A stretch of DNA of 64,000 nt from Macquaria australasica (taxonomy: Eukaryota; Chordata; Actinopteri; Centrarchiformes; Percichthyidae): contig SEMN01000146.1 of NCBI GenBank assembly GCA_005408345.1, positions 1 to 64,000 of the forward strand, given 5' to 3'. The first letter of the stretch is position 1. Every line of letters starts with the position of its first letter. Of this stretch, positions 23,100 through 33,929 are shown in pieces. The notes beneath the pieces are model-generated. The model was given only the letters and a program-made list of their open reading frames with translations, made no database searches and was not told the DNA's origin. Both the position numbers and the translations under genes were made by a program.

Positions 23100-23690
23100 A
23101 TTGTGACTTAAAGCTGCTCTGATCAACATTTCTATATGCAACAATGGATCAAATGACAATGTGTGTGTGTGTGAAAGGCATGTAATGATGAATCCACAAA
23201 GACTTATCACCCAACTTTGCAGTTCCCCTCAGCTCTATGGAGCACTTCAGTTCATTGTTGTGGTATTCTGCTCCACAGCTTTAATGTTTTGGTTTAGTCT
23301 CACCACTCGCAACAGTGTCACTTTCTGTGGAAAAACTGAAAAAAAACCCCACTGTTCACCATCTACCCAGAACCATATGGCATAAGTTAGCACCTAGCTG
23401 GAGCTAGCTGGTGAACACAATGAATGATTTAGCTGCTAAAGAGCCAGATATTCCCCTCAGAAGTTATTGGAGACCAAATCAGAGCTAAAAGGCGACTGAA
23501 TATTGGACTTACATTCGTCAGGTGGACACAAACATGACAGCAAATTAATATGTCTCCATGTCTGCTGAATGTGTAAATAGGCAAGTGTTTGCTACAAGTT
23601 TGCCATAACAACTTAAAAAGGTGTTTACAGCTTTTTTCTGCTGCCCCCAAGTGGCCATAAAATTGACTTTATGCAAAGCTACATTTTCTA
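23100..23690 (+). repeat. Dispersed repeat family, copy A
   Basis: The shared order of words is: ATCAACATTTCTATATGCAAC, AATGACAATGTG, ATCACCCAACTTTGCAGTTC, CCCTCAG...TATGG, GTGGAAAAACTG, GAGACCAAATCAGAGCTAAA, GAATATTGGACTTACATTCG, ending GCTGCCCCCAAGTGGC. Related copies lie at 25795-26140, 31790-32225 and 54700-55030. No coding frame is shared, so it is a non-coding interspersed element. Confidence 0.6.
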
Positions 23691-24019
23691 CAGCAATACT
23701 TTTTATATTATTAACATATTTAATCAGGGCAGTTCAAATCACTAAAATGTACTAGACAGCACTGTGTTGTTATCAAGCACCCCTCTCTCATAACCTCCCT
23801 GAAACATAAATGCATCTTTCACCCTCATTCAAAGAACAATAACATATTCTCAGTAAAAGAATCTCCGGCCTCCCTCTCACTCAATCATCATATTGTCCTC
23901 GACTACAATACCTCATATTGCTCACCGACTCAGGATGGCTCATAAAAATGCATATACACACCCGCATGTTACTTAACCTGGTCTGTTTAACTACTCCCTC
24001 CTCTCTTTGCCGCCTCAAG

Positions 24020-24229
24020 AGTTCCCACCCTCTACCGTCTGTGACGTCACAGGTCCGGATCTGAGAGCAACCGGTGTTTGCCCACTGCCAAGGTCAAGAG
24101 CGCAGGGAGGACCGGGAGAGGAGGACCAGGGACCTTCTGCACCACAGCACCCAACACACCTCCACCAGCCATGTCACGCCTCCCCGCGGCCGGCCTGCTT
24201 TGAACCAGAAGCCCATGGAAGTTCTCAAG
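24020..24229 (+). pseudogene. mitfa: Decayed MITF exon 1B (A/H-type N-terminus) upstream of mitfa exon 1M
   Basis: The frame ends KPMEVLK (24212-24229) followed by GTAAGG, exactly how the exon 1B of vertebrate MITF joins VQxHLENPTKYH, which begins the next shared exon here at 47957. Reading back, 63 codons (24041-24229) align with the 66-residue MTSRILLRQQ...PMEVLK segment as I know it from human MITF: VTS for MTS, GQERRED for EQERREQ, RPALNQKPMEVLK at the end. The internal Met is GTG, and TGA at 24062-24064 sits where Arg is expected, so a normal A-type protein could not be read through. A pyrimidine-rich tract and AAG acceptor (…GCCGCCTCAAG, 24019) precede it. Teleost work reported that mitfa keeps the M-type and mitfb the A-type product; this would be a trace of that loss. 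Confidence 0.65.
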
Positions 24230-25794
24230 GTAAGGCCACCAGCACACTGGTATACCTGTATAAGCTGCAGCCATGATACAATGTTCTGTAGGCGACATGG
24301 TGGTGGGTACTCTCTTATGGATCCTTGATTCCACATATTCCAAACTGGATTATAAATCTTCTGTTTCTTTAAAAGACAAATTCAACATGATTATGGACTT
24401 TGCCTTCAGAAATTCCTACGTGTGTGTCAGCTCCTGAGACACTGTGCTAAATCCATAGGGGGGATTATCTCTTGACAGAATTCCTGTTTCCAGACATTTG
24501 GCATTCAGCACATTTAATCCTATTTGCTCCACTACACTGACATATTTTCATTCATTTAATTCCTGGTATGACCAAAGGACCCTAAAAACGTGAGAATATA
24601 AAGATGAGAAAAGGTTTTTTTGGAAGAGAAAGAATCCTGCACATATCCTGGAAATAACTGGGTTTAAAAAACTCTTAAATATCAATATTAGACAATAAAG
24701 ATTACTGTGTCTTGACCAGATATAATCATTGGATTTTAAGACTGTTTAAGATCAGTTTTCACCCCCTCGTGAATTCCAACTGTCAGACACTTGATATGTA
24801 GTTTTCTGCACTGGGATTATAGATTTTCTGTGCCTACGAGTACAAAAAAATAAATGCCAGTTAGCACAGATATGCATGTGATACCATTAAGTCTAATATG
24901 TTCTGCAAGATAAGCGTGATGTTTCTGCCATTGGGTGATTCTCATTCTTTTAAAGTCATGAATGACATCAGTTGTCGACTTGTGTGAAGTACCATTTTCG
25001 TCTGACGTATCAGCATGTTTATTGACAGCAGAGCAACATAATCCTTTAGCACTATACCACTTCAAGTCATTTCAGCATGAAAATCAAATCCTGTCACAGT
25101 GTCTATGTGCAAAACAGAAAATTACTTTATTGCTGTGCTTTTTCTTGCTAATAATATTTCAGTGCTGTAAGATAATTTTGCTGAGGTTTTGATGGGAATA
25201 GAAATATGTTGTTTTCTCTTCTGCAAGTTGTTCTAAATGAGGGTTGTACTTATAATAAAGCAGGGAAACAATTTAGAGGAGTCCAGACAATGATCCACAA
25301 GCACTTTGACAGTTTGAACCTAACCTGTCTGTGGAGGCATGGCAAAATTAGCTTAGAAGTACCAGGCAGAGCTGCTGGACCATGAAAGTGAAAACATAAA
25401 GCTCAGATGAGATTGTCCAAAAGGGGGAGGGGGACCCTTAATTAGCCAGATTACCTCTGACCCCTGTGAGAATAAAGTGAAAAACCAGTTCAGGGATCAA
25501 GACAAAGGCAGGCAGAGTTTTATCACAGACTGAACTCAACAACAAATGCTCATAATTAGGTTGAGCTCATGTAAGAAAAACACTAAACTGGCATACTGCA
25601 AGATAATCTAAATTAATCAAACATCAGCCTCAACAGTAAAGGTATTGAAAGAAAATTAGTTTAACCTAAAGCCACAGTAGCCATCGCTCCTGCCATCCTT
25701 ACCATTTTTGTGGCTACTTCCTAGCAGAGTGACTGTCAGTTCAGGAAGCTGATCTGTTTAGCTTTGTTTTCACACCACAAAACAATGTACCTTT
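24230..25794. other. Intronic/intergenic DNA, nothing recognised
   Basis: Between the exon 1B relic and a dispersed repeat. No further exon was seen. Confidence 0.4.
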
Positions 25795-26140
25795 AAAGTG
25801 GCCATTATCAATATTTTTATAATAACAATGTATAAAATGACAATGTGAAAGACGTCGTTCGTAGTGATGAACAGAGAGTTATCACCCACTTCTGCAGCTT
25901 CCCTCAGCTTTACGGTTTAGCTTTATAATGAGTTTCAGCTCATTGTGCAGCTGTTCACTTTCACCGCTCTCGTAGCATTGTTTTCAGCCGCAGCAGGCAG
26001 CTGTTTTCAGTGGAAAAGCTGTAAAAATCCACTGTACACTACCTGCTCAACGCCAAACAGCAGACAGACTCAGTTAGCGACTAGCCAGATATTTCCCTCA
26101 GGAGTTGGTAGAGACCAAAACAGAGCTACCAGTGTTGTAG
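25795..26140 (+). repeat. Dispersed repeat family, copy B
   Basis: Same word order as 23100-23690: ATCAATATTTTTATAATAAC, AATGACAATGTGAAAG, TTATCACCCACTTCTGCAGC, GTGGAAAAGCTGTAAAAATC, CCCTCAGGAGTTGGTAGAGA. It lacks the 3' part of copy A. Confidence 0.6.
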
Positions 26141-27492
26141 AACCCTACGGGCTGTAACAAAGCATTTATCTTTACTATCTTTAGTATGATATGATGCCAT
26201 AAATTATCATTTATGGCAATCTGGATAGTACAGTGGTGCCAAATTGTACTGTTGCACAAGAAGTGATGTGTTTTATAACATTTCTGATTTCCCTTGGTAG
26301 ATATTAGAGCCCTAGAGGATGTTAATGCTAACTTTTAACTGCTAATGCTGTTTATAACAATCAGAAAGTTCTTTATCACACTTGTCTTTGACTTATAAAC
26401 TTACTTGATCCACACTTATCTGCAAGCAATGGGCAGCACTTTTGTTCAGCAAAAGTGTGACAGGTGTAAAAGATATAAAATTGTGAATTCTTACCATCTG
26501 ACCAAGGTGCCACCATTGTACCATGTTCTCACATAAAGCTCTAAAGATCCGTTTAGGACACATTTTGAGAAACAAAAATGCAATGAACAATATTTCGTCC
26601 ACTAAAAGTCTTCAAGTGACAAACTCCACACATACTTTACATGATTTGTACAGTGAAATTCAAATAGTTAAATATTGAAACACAGTCTTAAAGTTGTTAA
26701 ATTCACTCAAATATGAGAAGACAGTATGACTCAAAAACATAACAAAAACAAAGTGGGCTTTCATACTGTAGTTAATGAAGATATATCGCAATAGACACAT
26801 CACAACGAGGTTAAGTAAGATCTTATTTTATACAATACAACATTCTTTGTGCTTCAACAGTACAACGCCAGGAAAGTTCTCCTTGGAATTGAGCTGTGCC
26901 TTCTTAGAGTTTCAGGGCTGTTATATATGGGTTTTTTCCCCTATCTTTAATCAAGAGCATGGTCTTTCAGTTTGAGAGCATGTTTTATTGATTTCATGTT
27001 CAGATTTTGTAATTCTCCCTCAAAACCCTGCTCTCGCACTCAGGCTGCTTGTGTGCGCTCCTGAACCGCCTGCTCTCTGATTTCTGCTCTGCTCTTGGAT
27101 TGTTTTGTGCAACAAGCCTGTCAAAACTCCCCAACCAACAGAATGACAGCTGTGGTGGTAACCAGGAAATGATCGCTGCCTCGCGCCCGCTCTTACAGCT
27201 TCTTACAGCGACCCGCACGGGCGGTTACTCTTTAACCACTCCCGCCCTCCACGGCTCTATTATATGTACAATTAATCAAAGCCGGACCGAGGCATAAGCG
27301 AACTAAGCGCCTGCTTAGGGCCCCCGTTGTCCCACAAGAGAGCTTGATTTTTTTTTGTGATACCGGTATATTATGTCAATGGTAATCATACAAAAACGCA
27401 ATATTATGTTAACGGGCTGGTTAGCAAATACTAGTGGTTTAATCCTGCTGCCTCTGTCTGATCCGGTGTCACGTTCAGGCGCACTGTACAGG

Positions 27493-28155
27493 ACAGTCAG
27501 TCAGTCAGGCAGACAGTCAGACAGTCAGTCAGACAGACAGACAGTCAGTCAGTCAGACAGACAGACAGTTAGTCAGTCAGTCAGTCAGTCAGTCAGTCAG
27601 GCAGACAGACAGTCAGTCAGTCAGTCAGTCAGTCAGACAGTCAGGCAGACAGTCAGTTAGTCAGTCAGTCAGTCAGTCAGTCAGGCAGACAGACAGTTAG
27701 TCAGGCAGACAGACAGTCAGTCAGTCAGTCAGACAGTCAGTCAGTCAGACAGTCAGTCAGTCAGACAGTCAGGCAGTCAGTCAGTCAGTCAGGCAGACAG
27801 TCAGTCAGTCAGTCAGGCAGACAGACAGTCAGTCAGTCAGGCAGACAGTCAGTCAGGCAGACAGACAGTCAGTCAGTCAGGCAGACAGACAGTTAGTCAG
27901 GCAGACAGTCAGACAGTTAGTCAGGCAGACAGTCAGTCAGTCAGGCAGACAGTCAGTCAGGCAGACAGACAGTCAGTCAGTCAGGCAGACAGAGTTAGTC
28001 AGGCAGACAGTCAGTCAGGCAGACAGACAGTCAGGCAGACAGTCAGACAGTTAGTCAGGCAGACAGTCAGTTAGTCAGTCAGGCAGACAGACAGTTAGTC
28101 AGGCAGACAGTCAGACAGTTAGTCAGGCAGACAGTCAGTCAGTCAGGCAGACAGT
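27493..28155. repeat. Tetranucleotide array (CAGT)n mixed with CAGA and GGCAGA
   Basis: About 660 bp of four-base units, mainly CAGT, with regularly spaced CAGA and GGCAGACAG phrases forming higher-order units of about 20-40 bp. It sits between the 5' end and first exon of the hAT element. Open frames through it are artefacts of the missing stop words. Confidence 0.95.
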
Positions 28156-28734
28156 CCTGTCCTAGTCGATGGAGAAAGCAGCAAAGAAGTAATGTGCAAA
28201 AAAGGACAAATCCTTCTGGAGCAGAGGAAAGAAAAAAGAAGAAAACAGAAGATGAGAAAAAACGGCAAGATACAGGTTTGTTTGCATGACTAAATACAAC
28301 CAGGTGGATTAAGATGTCAGGAGATTTAGGGACGTTCAGGGAACGTCAACTTTGCTAAGATATGCTAACGTTAGCTAGCTAGTTAGTTAACACAGCCTAG
28401 GCAGCATTTCTTGTCTTAGGAAAGTTAACATTTGATTAAACATCCCTAAACAGCCTTTACATTATTAATTAATCCACCTAGCTGTATGTATAATAGCAAG
28501 GTAGCTAACTAGCTAGCTGGGCAAATTTCGATTTTAACTGGCAGATAGATAGTTATTCATAGTGGGTTTGAAATACAAGCAAGCTAACTTTTTCATGTTT
28601 GTATAACGTTACCGAGCTTGATGCTGATAACACTAGCATTTTGTGATTATTCGTAAAATCTCAATTAAATAGTTATAAGTTTGTTTTTTAGTACGCTTTT
28701 GCTGCTGTGTAAACTAACTTGTAGCTGGGTACAG

Positions 28735-28905
28735 TGTTGGGCAAGTCACTTTCAAAATGCAATATATTACGTATTACTAGTTACTTTCATTTGAAAGTAA
28801 TAAGTTCATTTACAATATTACTGTCTGTGTAATATGCGTTACTGGCTACACTACTTTTGCATGACTTTCACCAAAATAACTGCAGAAGTATGACTAGGTG
28901 AGGGT
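28735..28905. repeat. Short MITE-like repeat inside the hAT element
   Basis: GTGTTGGGCAAGTCACTTTC followed by ATTACTAGTTACTTTC is a familiar fish hAT-type MITE opening. The right end was not resolved. Confidence 0.4.
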
Positions 28906-30430
28906 AATGTTGTTTCATAGCAGCTAATCAAAGCACAGAAGCTCAAGTTTATTGCAGTTCATACAGATCCAGTGGTGGGTGATATTGTACAGCCTAACAA
29001 AAGCTGTCCTTTGGAGTGCAGATCTGGCCCATTCACGCATTCACATGCAGTGGTTACCACTTTGTATTCAAATCGCCCCCTGAAATTAACAATGTGATGA
29101 TATAGGACATTAGAACAGCCTACACCTTGGACCCAGGGATGGGCAGGCAGACAAAGGATCAAAGTCTAATCAATTATGTGATCAATATCTGTGTCTGTTT
29201 TAACCTCAGCTGGTAAGTTAACAGCACAACAGCCTTTTTATTTGCTCAGTTTACTGTAGAATATCCTGAGATGAAAATTCTGTATTTTAATACAGAATTT
29301 AATTAATTTAATTTCCCTATAGGTTCTTCTACATATGTGGTCACTGAGATTGATGTCACATCTACTCCCTCAGCAACTTCCAGCCTGCACCATGGATCAG
29401 CAGCTCCTCCAGGTCCTGTCCTGTCCCACTACAGTCGCAGGGAGAGTCTGTGACTGCTGCGTCTGCAGGGCGGAGCTTTTCTAAGCTCAAATTGATCAAG
29501 AACTACTTGAGATCTTCCATGGCACAAGAAAGACTGAGTGGACTTGCACTAATTAGTACCAACAACAAAGTTGGCTGTCAGATCTCTTACAGTGATGTCA
29601 TTAAGGACTTTGCCTCCAGAAAAGCAGGAAACACAGATTCTAAAGGCGTATACTGTTTATCTAAGTTATTTTATTTAAATTTTAGTTGATTGTTGTTCTG
29701 CACTTTTGCATGTTGAAATTGTTTTAAACCAAAAGCAAGTCAAGTGGGCAACTTGTTTACAGTAAAGGCATTGTCTGCTGTTTTATTTTGTTACTTTTCA
29801 GTACACCACGTTCAGTATGCCCCTAATCAAATTCTGCTTAGCGCCCCATGAAGGCTTGGGCTGACACTGCAGTTAATATATACACTGTACTTTTTATTTT
29901 ACTCTAATAGCCGCATTTTTTTTTGTTTTTCCCAACTTTATTTAGAGAAATAGGTCATTAACAGTAACAGACCAGGGGGATGTCTTAACATGAAAACAAA
30001 TTAATAGCACATTTCAATCATTTTCACAGCCTTCATACTGAATGAACAGGAGATTGTGTCAATGTAATGTTTGGTTTCATTAACGATTAATATAAATTAG
30101 GGTTTTGCATTTTAATATTTTCATTCATGATATGGTATTTCTCCAATATTATAAATTAAATACATTGTGATAAATATTATTTTAACCAAAAATGTTGAAA
30201 CCACATAGTACATTTTCCAAAATATGAATAATAAGTCAGACTTGTCAGTGATGACTAATTAACATCTTTCCATAGTTTCTGCATAAGGACAATGCCGAAA
30301 TAAGTATAACAGAGTTTCAGGGTTGCATTCACATTATTTAGGATAGTAAAGTCAAGAGAATTAAAGGCCCCTGTTGTGATCATAGGTTCATCACAACAGA
30401 TTTACTACAATAGCTACATGTAACAGTAAC

Positions 30431-30890
30431 TATAGCACACTGGAGGCTGGCGAGAGGAAAACGCCAGTGGGAGTCTAACGGATCTCTGGCCAACATGGAC
30501 CTCCAAAGTCAAGGACCTCAAGTAAGTTTAATTTTAATGGTGCTATTACTTCCTTCAAAATTAATTGACAAAGTCATATTTGCGGCACAAGAATACATCC
30601 TTGATAATATCCTTGGCTAGGCAACTAACAACAAAATGAGCGCCGCCATGTTTGGCAATGAGCGTGAGCTGACGTGGTTGATTCATGACATCCTTGCCAG
30701 CGTACAAAGTACAGCAAAATAAAACAATATAAAGAAATTGGTTCCAGTAATAGCACCATTAAAGTAAAAAACTTACTTGAGGTCCTTCACTTTGGTGGTC
30801 CATGTTGTCCAGCGATCCGCTAGACTCCCGCTCCAGAGTCATGAAGACGACGTCATTTTCCTCTCACCGGCCTTCCGTCGGTGTGCTATA
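30431..30890. mobile_element. Compact MITE with TATAGCACAC termini
   Basis: Left end TATAGCACACTGGAGGCTGG; right end, reversed, TATAGCACACCGACGGAAGG. Both arms continue with GAGAGGAAAA, GGGAGTCTA(A/G)CGGAT, an ACATGGACC word and GGACCTCAAGTAAGTTT. The centre is AT-rich. No coding capacity is recognised. Confidence 0.65.
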
Positions 30891-31789
30891 CGGCTCCTAG
30901 CTATTATAGTAAAATAAACAGTACGGGCGTTGGTATACGGTATATAATATTAACTGTACATATAATAGAGCCGTGGAGGGCGGGAGTGGTTAAAGAGTAA
31001 CCGCCCGTGCGGGACGCTGTAAGAAGTAAAGCGAGCACGCCCGCAACGAGGCAGCAATCATTTCCTGGTTACCACCACAGCTGTCATTCTGTTGGTTGGG
31101 GAGTTTTGACAGGCTTGTTGCAGAAATCAGAGAGCAGGCGTTTCAGGAGTGCACACAAGCAGCCTGAGTGCGAGAGCAGGGTTTTGAGGGAGAGTGCAGG
31201 AAATCTGTGCAAGCGACAATATATCTGAGTGCAAGCGTCCAGTTTGAGTAGAAGCAGAGCAATTCCAAGCGCAAGCAGGGGCTATTTGAGTGCGAGAGCA
31301 GGGTTTTGAGAGAGAATTACAAAATCTGAACATGAAATCAATAAAACATGCTCTCAAACTGAAAGACCATGCTCTTGATTAAAGATAGGGGGGGGGGGGG
31401 GACATAGTTGTAGAACACTGACTGTAATACAGTTTCACCAGTGGTAGTGACTTTAGAACTGGGTGGAATAAATATTTAAAAAATCCTCAATCAGACCTAA
31501 ATAGGCAAAAGCTGTGTCATAAAAATATTGAATTAACATTAGAAAATGTTATAATGATCAATTAACATATCCATTTGACATCAGTAACAATGTTGTGCAC
31601 TCGGAGCTTAACTTACATGTGTTTATTTAAATCTGGCTTCCTGACCCACCTGATTTTCAGGGTGCTGTGCTGTCACTTTGGATCAAATCTTAAAATCTGC
31701 TCATTGCCAATATTTCAATATAAATGTATATGTCATTTAGCATTATTGCTGTTTCCAAACACTGCAAGCTGCACTAATTGCTACAAGGT

Positions 31790-32225
31790 GCACTAATCAA
31801 TATTTTGATATTAACAATGGAAAAAATGACTACGTGAAATGTGGAAGGAGTCACTTGTAACGATGACAAACCCACAGAATTATCATCCAACTGCAGTCCC
31901 CCTCAGGGCTACTGGGCATTTTAGTGTCTTTCAGCCCTTTGTTTTGATTTTCCGGCCCACAACGTTACTGTTTTGGTTCATTCTTACTGCTCTTAACATC
32001 GTTTTCAGAGTGAATATCGGACTTCGCCAGGTGGCCAGAAACATGAATGCCAATGTTGCACCGTGTCTGTTGTTGCACAACGAGGCACCCAGTTTGCTAA
32101 CACGTTAGCCATATCAACTTTATATTTCGATGTTTTGTTTACAGCTTTTTGCGCTGCCACAAAATCAATTGATGCAGGTTTCAGAAAATATGGTGAAAGA
32201 GTGATGTTTGATGCGTCAGTTTGTG
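31790..32225 (+). repeat. Dispersed repeat family, copy C
   Basis: Shares ATCAATATTTTGATATTAAC, AATGACTACGTGAAATG, AATTATCATCCAACTGCAGT, CCCTCAGGGCTACTGG, GAATATCGGACTTCGCCAGG with copy A. Confidence 0.6.
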
Positions 32226-33929
32226 GTGTGTGCTTCAGTGGCACTCTACCTGTATAGTAGCTTTTGTTTTCATTCTTCTCATTTTAATTGTCTATGCATA
32301 ACACAACTTTTGTATTCAGACATCAGTCAATACACATGTATTAACTGTTGTACATTATATAAACCTTCATTTTAAAACATTAATTTGTAACATGGGCAGT
32401 ATGTAAAGAAGTTAAGTAAAGCTGACAGACACCTTTGACTATTAGAGTTCTATTATACAATAGATGACAGATAACGATTGCATAGATGCATATGTAATCT
32501 CCTGTGGTAATGAGGGAGCTAGTTTCTTGTTTCCTATTTCTGTGTACAGTATATATTTGAGGAAACCCTTTTTTTTAACAAAAAGAGAAAAATCTTCTGA
32601 CTCTTAATAGAGCATAGAATCGATCTATCCCTAAAATGTTTCTCTTGAATTGGGGCTTTGAATTTATTAAACAATGCGATCAAAGACAGTCATTATCTTA
32701 TGGCCCACAAGAGCCATGACTTTTAAAAATCAGATTCAACTCCACGTGCAGACGTTCGTGGTTTACACTGACCTTTTCCTCAAACTCCAGGCACATTGAA
32801 CTGAATAATGCCACATCTATGTGCTTTTTAATTTTCAGGGTAGACTCTGAGGTCTCAAACTTAGCTGAAGCCGAGCTAAGAGAGCCTTTTGTTTAATAAA
32901 CTCAGAGTATACCTAGAGCTCTGTTCTCAATAGTAGCCACTAGATTCTTCAAGATAAGGTTTGCAAAGAGCAGGACATGTCTGCACATGTTTCTAAACCA
33001 AAGAATCCAGCAAGTTTGTTTTTCTAAATGTAAAATGTGTGCATTTTATTTTTTAGTACTGCACCACATCTGTAAAATATGATGGACTGTGTGACCATTG
33101 CCCTTGCTGCTCATTGGGAACACACAATATCTTGCTTGAATCGGTTTTACTGTTTCACTCTGTTGTAGCAAGCTTAGCTGATTTCATAGGCCGTCACCAG
33201 CCATGATAACGAGGCTCTGTGTGTTTATGTTGCTGCTAAAATAAACCCTATTGTTTGTCACTTAAGCAAGTGCATGTTCTTAATCCCACACAGACTAGAC
33301 AATGTGTCTCATTCTTGGAATAGGATGTTACATTCTTGCTAAATGTTACCCTGCAGCCACAGGCTAAGTAGCAGAAAAGACATCTTTGTCCCAAGCTCCT
33401 ACTCTTCATGAAGTGGTCTGTCTCTAGGCAAGAGAGCAAAATCTACTTCCTCAAGGCGATGGCAGAACTCAACACATGCAGTAGTCGTGTAACTCAAAAT
33501 CCCTCTTATTATCACAGCCTCAATGTCAGCGTGTTGACAACAACTCTCCTAATTCCTCCTCCCTTCACTCTCCCCTGCCTCACCCTTTTAGGATTCACTG
33601 ATAAAATGGAAGCACTGGATAACGCTGGCATTAAATTCAACCCCCGGTCACTGCCACGCTGTCTGCCTCCTCCCCAACCAAGCACATTCTGTACCACCAA
33701 CCCTGCTGATTACAAAGAAGACAAGGAGAGAGAACAGCTCTCTTCTGCCCGGGCTGATGAGACTGATAAGGCCAGCAAGGTCACCAGAAGTTAGCCTCAT
33801 TAGTCTCCCCTCACCTCCTCTCTTAGGAATATCTCTAGCTATGATCAGACATCAAGGGACTGGATGTGATGTTTAATGGATGCCACTGAGCTGCACTGCC
33901 GCATCTCAAATCACTGCCATTCAAATCAA
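32226..33929. other. Intronic/intergenic DNA, nothing recognised
   Basis: No gene or element end recognised. A short open frame at 33408-33794 has no familiar motif. Confidence 0.4.

Larger units (their letters stand above)
27277..29872 (+). mobile_element. hAT transposon (ZMYM1/Tip100-like), internally deleted
   Basis: The left end reads CAAAGCCGGACCGAGGCATA and the inward right end CTGCAGTGTCAGCCCAAGCC, with short direct TTAAT words at both flanks (27272-27276, 29873-29877). The first coding piece near 28200-28270 reads RTNPSGAEERKKKKK then a donor; the last, near 29455-29645, reads FSKLKLIKNYLRSSMAQERL then SGLALIS, which is the C-terminal dimerisation region of hAT transposases. The catalytic middle is absent, so the element is dead. 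A CAGT/CAGA array fills its 5' part. Confidence 0.7.
26938..31391. mobile_element. Inverted-repeat DNA element split by nested insertions
   Basis: The left arm (26938-27276, continuing 29873-29915) and right arm (30894-31391, reversed) share CCCCTATCTTTAATCAAGAG, the GAATGACAGCTGTGGTGGTA block, and GCGGTTACTCTTTAACCACT. A hAT element (27277-29872) sits in the left arm, and a MITE (30431-30890) lies next to the right arm. No transposase of its own is visible, so it is non-autonomous. The right arm carries an extra ~100-bp duplication (GAGCAGGGTTTTGAG near 31175 and 31290). A run of 14 G flanks the right end. Superfamily unknown. Confidence 0.65.

Noticed and set aside
24007..24343. Overlapping open frames at 24007-24276, 24094-24336 and 24047-24343 as a new gene
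   Set aside because: The informative frame is the one ending PMEVLK at a donor; the others are shadows of a GC-rich exon relic.
27373..27660. A Ser/Gln-rich protein (QSVSQSVSQ)
   Set aside because: Pure translation of the CAGT/CAGA array.
27493..28155. CRISPR-like array
   Set aside because: Units are tetranucleotides without spacers, in a vertebrate genome.
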